In this document: one piece after another, positions 10,430-22,304 of the stretch
Layout of the letters: each line of letters begins with the position of its first letter
How positions within the stretch are numbered: the stretch's first letter is position 1
Source: Nipponacmea schrenckii
Lineage: Eukaryota > Mollusca > Gastropoda > Lottiidae
NCBI GenBank assembly: GCA_030562195.1
Contig: CM060202.1
Coordinates: forward strand, 21,624,317-21,688,316
Length of the DNA: 64,000 bases
Direction: 5' to 3'
Notes under the pieces: model-generated
Told to the model about the DNA's origin: nothing
The model's input: only the letters and a program-made list of their open reading frames with translations
The model's database searches: none
Translations under genes and position numbers: made by a program

Positions 10430-12340
10430 AAGACCTAAGACCTAAGACCTAAAAAAGGAAGACCCCACGAGTTAAAAAACGAAGACCTAAAAAAGGAAGA
10501 CCCCACAAGGTAAAAAACGAAGACATTAAAAAGGAAGACCCCACGAGGTAAAAAACGAAGACCCTGTGAAAAAATCCGACAAGGCATAGGAATATTCCAT
10601 TGAAATTTTACTCGAAGATTTAGCATGTCAATACGCCAATTTCCCCAGAAAATGGCAAAATCCAACCCCTCCCTTCCTTAGGGTGAAACATAAATACGGC
10701 TTAAAAAAAAGGTATAAAAGGAAGACCCCCAGGTAAAAAACGAAGACCCTGTGAAAAATTTCCCACAAGGCAAAGGAATATTTCCCTTGAAATTTTACTG
10801 GGAAAGGGTTTAAACATGTCAATACGCCAATTTCCCCAGAAAATTGGGAAAATCCATCACCCCCTCCTTCCCTACAGGGTGAAACATAAATACGGACGAA
10901 AAAAAAGGTATAAAAGGAAGACCCCACCAGGTAAAAAACGAAGACCCTTAAAAAATCCGACAAGGCAAGGAATATTCCATTGAAATTTTACTCGAAGGTT
11001 AAGATGTCAATACGCCAATTTCCCCAGAAAATGGCAAATCCATCACCCCCTCCCTTCCCTACAGGGTGAAACATAAATACGGCGTAAAAAAAAAGGTATA
11101 AAAGGAAGACCCCACCAGGTTTAAAAAAAAAAGACCCTGTGAAAAAATCCGACAAGGCATGGGATATTTCCCTTGAAATTTTACTCGAAGGTTAAGCATG
11201 TCAATACGCCAATTTCCCAGAAAATGGGAAAATCCATTACCCCCTCCTTCCCTACAGGGTGAAACAAAATACGGACGAAAAAAAAGGTATAAAAGGAAGA
11301 CCCCACAGGTAAAAAACGAAGACCCTTAAAAAATCCGACAAGGCATAGGAATAATCCATTGAAATTTTACTCGAAGGTTAAGCATGTCAATACGCCAATT
11401 TCCCCAGAAAATGGCAAAATCCATCACCCCCTCCCTTCCCTACAGGGTGAAACATAAATACGGACGAAAAAAGGTATAAAAGGAAGACCCCCCATAAAAA
11501 ACGAAGACCCTTGAAAAAATCCGACAAGGCAAAGGAATATTCCATTGAAATTTTACTCGAAGTTAAGATGTCAATACGCCAATTTCCCAGAAAATGGCAA
11601 AATCATCACCCCCTCCCTTCCCTACAGGGTGAAACATAATACGGGCGTAAAAAAAAGTATAAAAGGAAGACCCCACCAGGTAAAAACGAAACCCTGTGAA
11701 AAAATCCGACAAGGCATAGGAAAATTCCATTGAAATTTTACTCGAAGGTTAAGATGTCAATACGCCAATTTCCCCAGAAAATGGAAAATCCATACCCCCT
11801 CCCTTCCCTACAGGGTGAAACAAAATACGGACGAAAAAAAAGGTATAAAAGGAAGACCCCACCAGGTAAAAACGAAACCCTGTGAAAAAATCCGACAAGG
11901 CATAGGAAAATTCCATTGAAATTTTACTCGAAGGTTAAGATGTCAATACGCCAATTTCCCCAGAAAATGAGCAAAATCCATCACCCCCTCCCTTCCCTAC
12001 AAGGTGAAACATAAATACGGACGTAAAAAAAGTATAAAAGGAAGACCCCCCAGGTAAAAAACGAAGACCCTATGAAAAAATCCGACAAGGCAAAGGAATA
12101 TTCCATTGAAATTTTACTCGAAGATTAAGCATGTCAATACGCCAATTTCCCCAGAAAATGTGCAAAATCCCTCACCCCCTCCCTTCCCTACAAGGTGAAA
12201 CATAACTACGGGCGTAAAAAAAAGGGATAAAAGGAAGACCCCACCAGGTAAAAACGAAACCCTGTGAAAAATCCGACAAGGCATAGGAATAATCCATTGA
12301 AATTTTACTCGAAGGTTAAGAAATACGCCAATTTCCCCAA
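10430..12340. repeat. 189-bp satellite, about nine units
   Basis: The marker 'cctacagggtgaaacata' recurs at about 10,681, 10,877, 11,064, 11,257, 11,445, 11,627, 11,813, 12,002 and 12,193, a spacing of 182-196 bp. Each unit also has 'aaaaggaagaccccac', 'aaaatccgacaaggca', 'gaaattttactcgaagg' and 'tcaatacgccaatttcccc'. The left edge (10,435-10,570) is a shorter sub-repeat of about 57 bp. Units differ mostly by one-base gaps. No ORF is supported. Confidence 0.9.
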
Positions 12341-13260
12341 ATAGAAATTATCCTTCAGTGACATTACCAATTAAACCACGTTACGCACCCTTGTTTTTTA
12401 CAGATAAAATTCAGATTTTACCCGGTTTTTGTCATAGCATTTTCCAGGAAAAAAAAACAAAATTTTCCTTTTTTACTTTTTCTACAAAACATTTTTTACG
12501 GGGGGAAAAAAATAAAGGAAGCCCCACATAACGGAAAACCCTAAACGACCAGCAAATATCAAAAGAATTTTTCAATTAACTGTAATAGAACCGAATTCAA
12601 AATATTTTCTCCCAAAGGGATAATCCAAAAACAGGGGAAAAAAAAGCCAATCAAGCGGAAAATCACAACCCTGAATTTAAAAATGGAATTTAACTGGGGG
12701 TTAGAAAACAAAAAAAATGAAATAACCTCGTCAAAAATAACCCCGAAACTTGTTTCCGATAAAATCAGTTTTAAAACACCCCCCCCCCCCCAGCGTAAAA
12801 GGAAAAAATAAATAACAGTAAACCCTTTAAACGGAGTCAGCGAAGTCCGATCAAATTTGGGACAAGGTTTAAAAGAACGCATAACCTTGGGCGAGGGGGA
12901 ACCGACTTACGATAACCCCCCAGGGGATTTTTAAAAACAAGATTTAAATTAGAATTATGAAAAAATTTAAAATTTGTTAAAAGTAATTACAGGTCTGAAA
13001 AATTTTTAAAAGTTAAAAATAGAAAAAGTTGTTTCGATAAGAACGTGTTTAACAGCGTAAAAATTATCAATATTTTCGTATTAAAACCCAAAAAAACACA
13101 GATTTACATTCAACAATTTTCACCATTTCAAAAACCGATTTTTTTCACGAATTTTTTGGTAAAAAGGGGGTTTTTTTTTTTTATTTTTATGGGTTTATTT
13201 TATAAAAAAATATTCAAATTTTAAGGAAATTTTTATTTTTTAAAGACACAAAAATGGAAA
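12341..13260. other. Degraded unit left flank, probably unpolished sequence
   Basis: No gene. SINE-body sequence is recognisable at 12,350-12,450, and the unit's upstream and 5'UTR region at 13,005-13,260, but with many missing bases and swollen homopolymers (an 11-13 base C run near 12,778, a T run near 13,170). At about 13,255 the similarity to the other units becomes nearly perfect. Confidence 0.6.
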
Positions 13261-13387
13261 TATGGTTCCATACAGTTTCTAAGCTACATTTTGTTAAATG
13301 CGAACGAGGTCTAAATATTTTCAGATAGTTTGGTCACTATGTTTTTGAACTTTTTGAAAATAACATTTTATTTATCTTATAGGAAAA

Positions 13388-13988
13388 ATGTCAGCAACGG
13401 ATTCTACAACTACGGTTACAAGTACGACTACTGATATCGTTCCAATTCCCCAAGGAGTTACGCCTACAGAAAAAGAACTGATGAAAAAACTCAAAAATAG
13501 AAATCCCGAGATAGATCTGTCTGTTTATTTGATTCGATCGCCAATAGATATTTCTAAATATCTCATAAAACCACTTCAACACCAGCTAGATGTTAACTCC
13601 AAGACAATAGCAGCTTCCATACTTCAAGATCTTCTAGACTCTTTAGATTTTGGTGCTGAACATGGAAATCATGAATTCCAGAGTAATTCTTCTGAAACAG
13701 GTTAGTTTTGAATTAGAAATAAAGTTCTTGCTAAAATTCTTACTTAAAGTTCAGAAAAGAGTAGTGTTAGATAGTGATGAAGAACGTAGTTTAATAAAAG
13801 CACTGGCCCAGGTCACAAATTAAAAGCAGTAGGGTTTGTTAACTACATATTTTTATTATTTTTTGTTTCCAGGAATTAAAGTCACAAGATTCCAAAGATT
13901 TAGAAGAAGTTTAAAGTCACTGAAGACAAGATTTGTGACGTCATTAACATGTTGTTTAAGATCTAAATCTTCTCAAGCTTCAGATTAA
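13388..13988 (+). CDS. Composite-unit gene, copy 2 (142 aa predicted)
   Basis: Not a recognised family. The coding exons are 13388-13700 and 13873-13988. The acceptor before the start codon is AG at 13381-13382, the intron 2 donor is GTTAGT at 13701 and its acceptor is tttccag ending at 13872. The frame is intact through the phase-1 junction to TAA. The start is MSATDST, with four more residues than copy 1 and the same two in-frame gaps relative to copy 3. The C-terminus keeps FQRFRRSLKSLKTRF, the Cys pair and SQASD. The upstream 5'UTR exon lies in the degraded stretch, so its donor cannot be read reliably. The 3' module and right arm follow as in C1. Confidence 0.7.
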
Positions 13989-14570
13989 ATCCAGGATAGA
14001 ATATAATTGACCCCGGATCAGAGTTCAAAGTATGATTGACTCTGAGGTTAGGTTCAGAATATTATTGACCTCAAGATTTTTATGGACGGACAACAGCGAC
14101 GAATCTGTATCAAGTATTTGAATTTTTAGGATTATTGGTTTTAAAATATATTTATATAAATTAGGCTATTTATATTTTCGATAAAGATTTTAACAACGAA
14201 TCCTGTGTGTTGTTTTGTATGGATAGACTTAGACTATAATAAATCGCTAGGTGCACTGTGGTCTGGTTTAAAACCAATTTATATTGAGTTATGTCCCTTC
14301 CTCCGTTTGATCAAAAGAATAACCACATAGAGCTGCTGGCCATAGCATACACGGAATGGACAACGCCTGTACCCATTTGGCCCACCACCTTCAGCCCGCA
14401 AAGTTTTAGGACCCCTTTTGTTCCTCATCACCTTATGATTCTAAAAAAACACCACTGTAAAAGAAGTATGATTCCCGATGGTTAGAAATTTCCTATACAG
14501 TGGAATACAGAGAAAGTCACGACACGAGGAACGGTATTCGAATATGATACAAACACTATTCCCTTCTTCA
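13989..14570 (+). repeat. 3' module of unit C2
   Basis: Near-identical to 6506-7077. The small open stretch beginning at atgtcccttcctcc (14,291) is shifted at its end here, which argues that it is not a conserved coding sequence. Confidence 0.7.
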
Positions 14571-15429
14571 ATAAAGATAATCATAAACTCTTTATTTTAC
14601 ATGGGTCAGAATTAGGCCCAATGCACAAGGACATGGTCCTGTCTCACATTCAGCCCATGGGGCAATACATTGGGAAAAAAATCGAAAATACATAATATCT
14701 AAAAATACTAAAAATACACAAGAACATGTGCATCAAGTGGACAGATCTATGTTCCGGCGATCAAGTACATGACCACAAAATAACAAAATAAATATACAAT
14801 ACTTCACGTACAATTTGTTTAAAAATACACAATTACATGTGCATGAAATGGACAGGTTTTCAACGTCCAATTTGTTTATAAAATGGATATAATATATAGT
14901 TCCCGCGACTATGCACCAAGCAGCCGAAAAAAAAATGCTTCCGCCCATCTCTAATAAAACGCACACCGAAACGCCGTACACCTTCCACAGCCATGCACCT
15001 GAATGCCAGAAAACAGATATCATCTATTCTCCGGCGATCAAGCACACAACCGCAAAAAAAAACACAACACTCCAATGCGCAACCCGTCCAAAACACACAA
15101 GCACACGTGCATAAAACATAAAAACCAACCCCTCGGCAACTAAGCACACGACAGCAAAAACCATATTTCATTTCAACGTACAATTCGTTTTAAAATACAC
15201 AAGTACATGTGTACAGATTCATCTTTCTGCGATCAAGTACATGACCACAAAAACCAAGGAATAGACAAGTACATGTGCATGAGACGATCAGACATCAAAA
15301 CATACATATACCTTCAAAAAAAAAAAAGGATTGCCAAAGCGTCATGCAGTGCATGTGCTTCGAGCGGGCTACCCAACCTTACTCCATTTTATTTTGCTAT
15401 GGAGTTAGTAAGTAAGCCTATATAAAAGA
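14571..15429 (-). repeat. Right inverted arm of unit C2
   Basis: Same organisation as 7,078-7,934, with sub-repeats carrying 'tacatgtgcatgaaatgg' and 'gatcaagtacatgacc', ending in 'gggctacccaacc' and reverse LINE tail. Confidence 0.8.
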
Positions 15430-16215
15430 ATACCTGTATAACAGGAAGTATGCTTATGCTAAGGAAAGATTACCAAGAATCATCATTCGAAAAGTCCTAA
15501 AATCTGATGCTGATATAAAATTTTCGTCTAGACCATTCCATAAAATTGATCCTTTGTATTTAATACTTTGTTTAATTAAATTGATTCGTGTTTTTTGCAC
15601 CACAAGTTTTGAATTTATGCTAGAATAAGGCGTCTGTTTATAGTTAAAGAGGCTTGAAAGGTAGGAAGGAGACAAGTTGTTCAGAGTTTTATACATAAAT
15701 TTATACGAATTAAAATTATGCCTGGTTTTAATGTCAAAAATATTAAGCCTTTTAAGATTCAGTGACAAATCAGTATTGTACTTAAAACCAAGAATTAATT
15801 TATAAGCAATTTTTGTTGCCTATGTAAAATATCGGCCGATGCAATGTCGTGCGAATCCCAAATATTTGAACAATAATCCAAATATGGTTAAAAATAGATC
15901 TATATCTTTCAGGCATGATCTTTCTTAACTGTCGCAGTTGAAATAAATTTATTATTTAAAATTTTAACAACGAACTTTACGTGCGGAGTCCATGAGAGAT
16001 TTTGATACACCTAGTAATTTAAAGTTTTCAACTTGTTCAATAATTGATTATTAAGTTCAATTGATAAATCTGCTGAATATCTTATTTTTTGGGCAGTTGT
16101 AATTAACATACATTTGGTTTTATTTTCATTTAAAATCATGACATTAAAAGAACACCAGTTTAAGACTGCATCAGTATCTTCTTGCAATTTTAATTGTGTG
16201 TCAGTAACCGATTTA
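15430..16215 (-). mobile_element. LINE fragment (unit C2 right arm)
   Basis: Inverted copy of the first LINE family. The C-terminal segment (15,768-15,454 on minus) has an open frame of about 100 codons, and the thumb follows to about 16,215. There the similarity ends at 'gtcagtaaccgattta', just before where FADD would lie. Confidence 0.8.
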
Positions 16216-16804
16216 ATTATTCTCTATAACAATTTTTGTGTACAAATTTAGTACATACTGGTATGTAGATGAAGATACAACATGAAGCCTAGTTCCCGGA
16301 CTCATAATGGTGGACAAGGCTCCTTAAAGGCCAGTGATCACATGATCAATAGACACTCTGGTTTCTATATATAACTGTATGATGATAACCGATCTCACAA
16401 GCAATATCTTCTCCAAGGGAGGTTATTCAACAATACAGGATATTGAGTTAAACTCAATGTCTAATCACAGGGAGAAAAAATTTACATACTTCATGCAATT
16501 AATAATGTAATTAATCTGATGTTCTAAACTCAATGCGAATGAACACTCGTCAAAAAGTAACCTTGCTGCGTAGTTCGTGCGTTTCAAATCATGGCCTACC
16601 GTAATATATCAAATAAATAATATTATAAACTTCTTAAACGGATGTCGAGTCCAGCTGCCATTCCGAGTCGAAAATTGGCATCAAGTGTTTCAAAAGACGC
16701 ATAACTTTCTTGAGAGAAGACAACCGCTACATTACGTATACCAATCGTTGGAATTTCCAAAGGCGGATAGAAAAATTAACAATGTGTATAAAATCCGGCG
16801 CTAA
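16216..16804. other. No recognisable feature
   Basis: AT-rich sequence between the C2 arm and the next LINE piece. I see no gene, splice-bounded exon or repeat shared with the rest of the window. Confidence 0.4.
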
Positions 16805-16894
16805 AATCTGATCCTATAATTATAGACCAATTTATGTATTATCTAGTGTATCTAAACCGCTTGAAAGACATTGATCAAAAAATAATTTCTTAAA
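16805..16894 (+). mobile_element. LINE RT start, piece 1 of a split copy
   Basis: It encodes the RT entry motif NYRPIYVLSSVSKPLERH followed by KNNFL, with one stop. It ends at A16894, where a Helitron-like array begins. Its continuation is at 19,985, and joining the flanks gives an in-frame NNFLNNNKLLYSHQSGF. Confidence 0.8.
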
Positions 16895-18328
16895 CTAGAA
16901 CTGTGAACAGCTCCGAGCGTGGCAACTATGTGTTATCCCATGGATTTCGAACATTTTGAAACTTCTAACCTGCTAGCTTTCAATTCCGGTACTTTTCAGC
17001 GTACAATTGTAAGCGTAAACTTTCCGCTATATAGGCAATTTTTTCTACTATAAGTTTCTACTATCAGTTCCTTATTAGATTTTTGTACATGTCTAAGATT
17101 TCAGTAGGATATTTACATAAATTCCAAACCAAAATTTTAGTAGGTAGTATGATGACAATTTGTCATGAAATTTAAACTCTCTATATTCAAATTTAAACAT
17201 AATTTTGTAACTTTGGTTGTAATTAACATAGAGAGAAAATTCAAGCTATGTGATAATTTGCTAATTCCCATTGAATTTGTATGCAAAAATTTTACAAAAA
17301 AATAAATAAATTTTTTTAGCAATTGGATTTTTTTTTTCTTCTCGAGGGATGCAAATTATTTTGTATAGCTAATGTACTGTTTTTGCTTACATTCTTGAAT
17401 TACACGGGATGTAGGGTCGCCTGAAATGAGATAAAAAAAAAACGGAAGTCCCCACGCCCAAACCGGAAGTGATCAAAAAATTTTGATGATATATTTTTAA
17501 TTGTGTTGCCTATCTATCTATATCCTGTAAATTTCAGATCGATCCGAACATTAGAGCCCGAAAGTGTAACATAACCGTCCAAAATTGCAAAATAGTCAGA
17601 TTTCGGTGGGCTATAAAACCGGAAGTTAATATTTGTCATGCAATATCAGCACATCTATAGACAGCTGAGGTCAATGACATTCTACATCTCAAATGTCAAG
17701 GTCATTTAAGGTCAAGGTCACGAGATATAGAGTTTTAAATTTTCGAAAAATTCGAACGGACATAAAAAAAATTCAAATTCGAAAATCAAAATTCTGTTCC
17801 AACATTTTTTAGATAAAATATCAAGGTTTCGATAGACACCAAAATCATTAAAATCGGTTAATAATTAGCGGACTTTGCCATTTTTGAAAACTGCGCATGC
17901 GCAACATTCAATTTAATTTTCCTTCATCTCAGGGGATTAAAATCATTTAGTATAGCTAAAATATACTGATTTTGTTTAGAATCTTGAATTACATCAGAAG
18001 CAGGGTCGCCCGACATGAGACGAAAAAACCGGAAGTCCCCACGCCCAAACCGGAAGTAATCAAAAAATTTGATGATGTAGTTTTAATTGCGCTGCCTATC
18101 TATCTATATCCTGTAAATTTCAGACCGATGCGACTATTAGGGCCCGAGCTAGCTTGAAATCTTATTTGCATATTATGCAATTAGCCACTTTCGGTTTAGC
18201 GAAAATTTCATGTTAGATATTCATTTTTGATTCCAGCCCATATAAAAACCATTGGTGAAAACAGAAATAGTCTATCTTTTTTCCGTTTGGGCTAGCGAGC
18301 TTCCCAAAAAAAAAAAAAAAAAAAAAAA
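16895..18328 (-). mobile_element. Helitron-like element B1 (minus orientation)
   Basis: In element orientation it starts with a T run (18,328-18,306 on minus), has no 5' hairpin and ends in GAGCTGTTCACAGTTCTAG with CTAG at 16,898-16,895, followed by T. No coding sequence is seen. It carries paired ACCGGAAGT sites (17,462; 18,028; 18,049), TCAAGGTCA repeats (17,696-17,720) and TGCGCATGCGCA (17,892-17,903). It is joined head-to-tail to B2. Confidence 0.75.
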
Positions 18329-19984
18329 CTAGATCCCCAGGCTTCGCGAGGTTCTGACGCAGTGCGTAGCAGTTTTGATATACGCTTTAAAACTACCCCA
18401 CAAAGTATCTGTAGAACACTAACATTATTTTACAGAGTATAAGTCGTTTTATTTCAAAGCATAATTGGTTCGCTGAAACTCGTGTCATGTAGATCGCCCA
18501 AACGCATAATTCAACAAACAGTTTTTAACGATGAAATTCGTAATTTTCAAATGGTGATTAAACGAAAGTAAACATCGTACAGCAAAATATAATATATCAA
18601 TGGATAGATCTTTTCGAGAGCTATCACATTTGTGCAGCTCACAAGGTCACCAAAGGTCAAGGTTACTATATACGACCATTTGAATTTTTTATATATTACT
18701 ATCAGGTAAATATCAAAATCAAAATCAAAATTCAACAATCGGTTTCCAAATATAATTCAACAATCGATATTACATTCTATAGGCATCAAAATTACACGAA
18801 TCGGAACATCTCCAGAGGCCCCATTTCGATTTAAAGAAAAACACGCACAGTTAGTAGAGAAGAAAATACAAAATTTTCAAATACTAAAAAGCGCATTTTT
18901 GGTGGAAATATGTGGTTTTATATATCATTAAAAAGAGAGAATAAACTGTAATAAGATTCAATATGAATTTTTGTTATTTATAAATTAGTTCACGTGACAG
19001 AGCTCTTTAAAAATAAAAATCACAAATTTCAATCGGCTATAAAGCCGGAAGTAGACATCGGACAACACAAATGAATATATCAGGGGATAGATATCATCAA
19101 GGGCAATAAATCGTGTTCAGGTCACAAGGTCACCAAAGGTCAATGTCACAAAATATTGGCCTTTAAAGTTTTGGTCATTTCCAATAAAATTAAAATGGAA
19201 ATAAAAGAAAATCAGAATCAAAATTCAAAAATCGGCTCCCAAATAAAGTTGCGCAATCGACTCTAGTCATTAGATATGAAAAAATAACGAAAATTGCTTT
19301 ATCCCCTGAAATTGAATTTAAAATTTTACAAAATTTTGACATTTCAATATGGCGGCTTGTCGTTTGCTTCCGGTCTGGATTTTTTCATTTTCGTTTTTTT
19401 GTATGACTGTTTCTAGCATATTGCAAAGAGAATTTTTGAAATATCTTGAAAATTCCGGAAATTGATTTTTAAATTTTAAAAGCGAATAACTTCAAAACCG
19501 GAAGTGATATCGAAAATTTAAAAATATATTTTGATCGCATTAATAGTGTCTATCTACCTGAATGTTTTCGGGTGCATCGGAATAAACTTGTAGAAGTTGA
19601 AAAAAACGCAAAAATTGAAATGCAAAAAGTCAGCTATAAAAGTAATGAAATTAGCAGTTTTAAACTGCAGTTATGTAGCTAGCAGTTAAAAGAAGCTAGC
19701 AAAAGAAGTTCTGTCAAAATCAATTGAAAAATAGAGGTAATAAACAACAAAAACCAAATAAACGCCATTGCCCACATTTAACAAATACAAGTCACGCAGT
19801 TTGAATAGGCAATAGCAACAGGTAGTTTGTGGCAAGTTGCCTTCTTAGAAAACAGTCGAGGGTAAAATTCGAAAAAAAAAAAAAAAAAAAAGAAGACATT
19901 TCGAAAACAAAGCAGTGCGTTCGATGAACGCACTGCAATAATCCGAACGAAAACAAAGCGTGACAAATTTTATTTGCCACGCAA
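18329..19984 (-). mobile_element. Helitron-like element B2 (minus orientation)
   Basis: Its 5' end (19,984 on minus) is TTGCGTGGCAAATAAAATTT followed by TGTCACGC, an 11-bp hairpin with one G.T pair. Its 3' end is GGATCTAG (18,329 = C of CTAG on minus). The internal sequence differs from B1, but it shares the 5' end, AAGGTCA repeats (about 18,643-18,662; 19,124-19,143) and CCGGAAGT motifs. No ORF of note. Confidence 0.7.
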
Positions 19985-20091
19985 TAATAATAAGTTATTG
20001 TATTCGCATCAATCTGGTTTTATACAAATAGTTCTTGTCAAACAGCTCTGACTAACACAATTGAAAACGTTTATGATGCAGTAAATGATAA
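19985..20091 (+). mobile_element. LINE RT, piece 2 of the split copy
   Basis: It encodes LLYSHQSGF and, after one shift, SCQTALTNTIENVYDAVNDN, the standard RT segment between the entry motif and the palm. It begins at T19985, right after B2, and ends at A20091, right before B3. Confidence 0.8.
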
Positions 20092-20934
20092 TTGAGTTGC
20101 AAATTAGAAATTTGCCACTCTTTGTTTTCATTAGACTTTTTTTTTTCGGGAAGCTCCCTAGCCCAACTCGAAAATGGTATAGAAATTTGGTTTGAAAAAT
20201 ACGATAAGATACGTACTGGAATAGAAAATGAATATTTATAACTAAAATTTTTACGCATCAGTAGTTAGTAATTGCATAATAATAATATGCATAATTGCAT
20301 AACTTTGTTGCTAATTATCCGATCGTTTTGAAAATAACAGAATATAGAGAAGTCGCCTATAGAAAAAAAACGCATCATAAAAAGATTTCTACCACTTCCG
20401 GTTCTTGCGTGAGAACTTCCGGTTTTTTAGAACCGCGTTGGGTCACCCAGCTTCTGGTGTATGTAAGAAATCAGTACAAAAGCTATATATATATACTATC
20501 AAGCATAATTAGAACCCTTTTAGAATAAAAAATCCAAACCGGAAGTGATACTTTATGTGTCATCACAGAACGGTAACATTCAGCAAAATTTTAATAAGTC
20601 CGCTAATTTTTATCCGATTTGTCCGATTTTGGTGTTTTTCGAAACCTTGTTACTTTATCTAAAATTTGTTTTGAAAAGAATTTTGATTTTCAAATTTAAT
20701 TTTTTTAAATTTTTTAATGCCCGATTGAATTTTTTTGAAAATTCAAAAGGCCAAATCACATGACCTTCAAGACCCTGAATTTTTTCAAGTAGAATGTTCT
20801 TGACCTAAGCTATCCACACATATGCCTATTATGATCGACAACAATTTTTTTGGTACCCGTTTTAGTTTTTTGAAAATTCACAAGGCTATTTCTCCATAAT
20901 GTTCAAGGTTTAAATATTCATATAAAGGATCTTC

Positions 20935-21545
20935 GAAACCACACAAAAATTTTAGGAGGAAATATTATTTGTTTAACAGAGACATGGTTAATAATTCTAT
21001 AACACCGGCAATCGTTTTCATCATAATCCTCGAAGCAATAGCTATTCTACCAATAAAGATTTTGAATTTTTAAAACAAAAGGATCATGGCGGAGTAGTTC
21101 TATATCTTAAAGAAAACCTGAATTATACTATTTTGAAATTAGGAGTTCTAAATATAGATCATATTGCCTTTAATATCCCAGAAAAAAATCTTAACGTTAT
21201 CGTGATCTACAGGCCTCCTGTTTATAGATTAGATTTGTTTCTATCAATGTTACAAAAGTTACTGGTTGAAATAGAAATGAAATGAATGGAGTTTTACGTC
21301 CTACTCTTCTGCACCTTATGGGCTAATGACTGGTTGAAATAGAAGAATCTTGTTCAGATTATATTATCATGTTTTAAAACATTTGGCATCAAACAACCTG
21401 TCCAGCATTACACTACCGAGGGTGGTACACTTATAGATCATGTTTATATCAGTAGAAACATACCGACACGCAATGTCAAAATATCTCATATACCTGTTTA
21501 TTATAGCTACCACGAGGCTATAGAAATAACCATACGGTAATAATA
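20935..21545 (+). mobile_element. LINE APE-type endonuclease fragment inside B3
   Basis: Broken frames encode endonuclease hallmarks in order: CLTETWL (about 20,968), GGVVLYLKENLNYTIL (about 21,090), VIYRPPVYRLDLFLSML (about 21,200) and TEGGTLIDHVYIS (about 21,415). A SINE snippet interrupts it at 21,277-21,328. Sequence to about 21,900 may be the LINE linker. It could be the 5' half of the same LINE family. Confidence 0.75.
21277..21328 (-). mobile_element. 52-bp SINE tail snippet with 16-bp target duplication
   Basis: A perfect duplication, ACTGGTTGAAATAGAA, lies at 21,261-21,276 and 21,329-21,344. Between the copies are 52 bp matching the 3' tail of the window's SINE in reverse (gaatggagttttacgtccta). 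A 16-bp duplication is typical of LINE-mediated retrotransposition. Confidence 0.85.
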
Positions 21546-22304
21546 ATGATTAATCTACCCTTAAACTTACATTTTCTTGTTATTTATAATCAAATTAAGC
21601 GTATTCTAATAGATAATCTATGTTAATATATGTAAAACAAATACAGTACGATTTGCAATTCAGAAAAATAAGTACTAGTAATTAAAAAACCACAGGATTT
21701 AACTATATACAATTACTACAAATCAATAATTGGATTCAGATTATTTTGTCAACAATATCCTTGCTCAAACCATTCGAATACATACTAACGGAAACAAAAT
21801 CGGGAGAGGAGGGTGGGAAAGAAAATATTTGAATCGTGCCTCTAAATGAGTATTCAAATAACAAATAATGAAAAGTCAACTTTGAGTAAGAGCCGCGTTC
21901 AATCAGGACTATTAAAAAAAATCATTAACAAGAATAGTTAACAACAACAATACTTAAACTAAAATTGCTTACATCTCTGAACGTATTTCGACGACCTAAA
22001 AATATTTTGTAAACAGAAATTGCAATTGCTAAATATTAAATGGGTTATACAACAATGAACAAGTTGATATCTGATCCATGTTTGATATAGTAGATAAATT
22101 TCAACCTCTTGTTTTATTCACAAAAATAAATATTATTGACAATTCTGACCTTAATTATTTTTATGATGGAACCTTAAAAACTTTCTCATTAATATGCAAT
22201 TAACTTTAAACTGTGGTGTAACAATATTACATAATAAAACTTCGCGTATATTTTTTGAACCCATAGAGGTTGTTTGCCACTCTCGGAACTGTTCACAGTT
22301 CTAG

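Larger units (their letters stand above)
20092..22304 (+). mobile_element. Helitron-like element B3 carrying LINE sequence
   Basis: The 5' end is TTGAGTTGCAAATTAGAAAT with a hairpin like that of B2, followed by a T run and 'gggaagctccctagccc'. The 3' end is ACTGTTCACAGTTCTAG (CTAG 22,301-22,304), followed by T. The body to about 20,930 is a diverged B sequence. From about 20,935 it contains a LINE endonuclease segment and further sequence that is not B-like, so it has captured, or was invaded by, LINE DNA. It sits between A20091 and T22305 with no target duplication. Confidence 0.75.

Noticed and set aside
10435..10963. Hydrophobic minus-strand frames in the 189-bp satellite
   Set aside because: Satellite-derived; adjacent units break the frame by single-base gaps.
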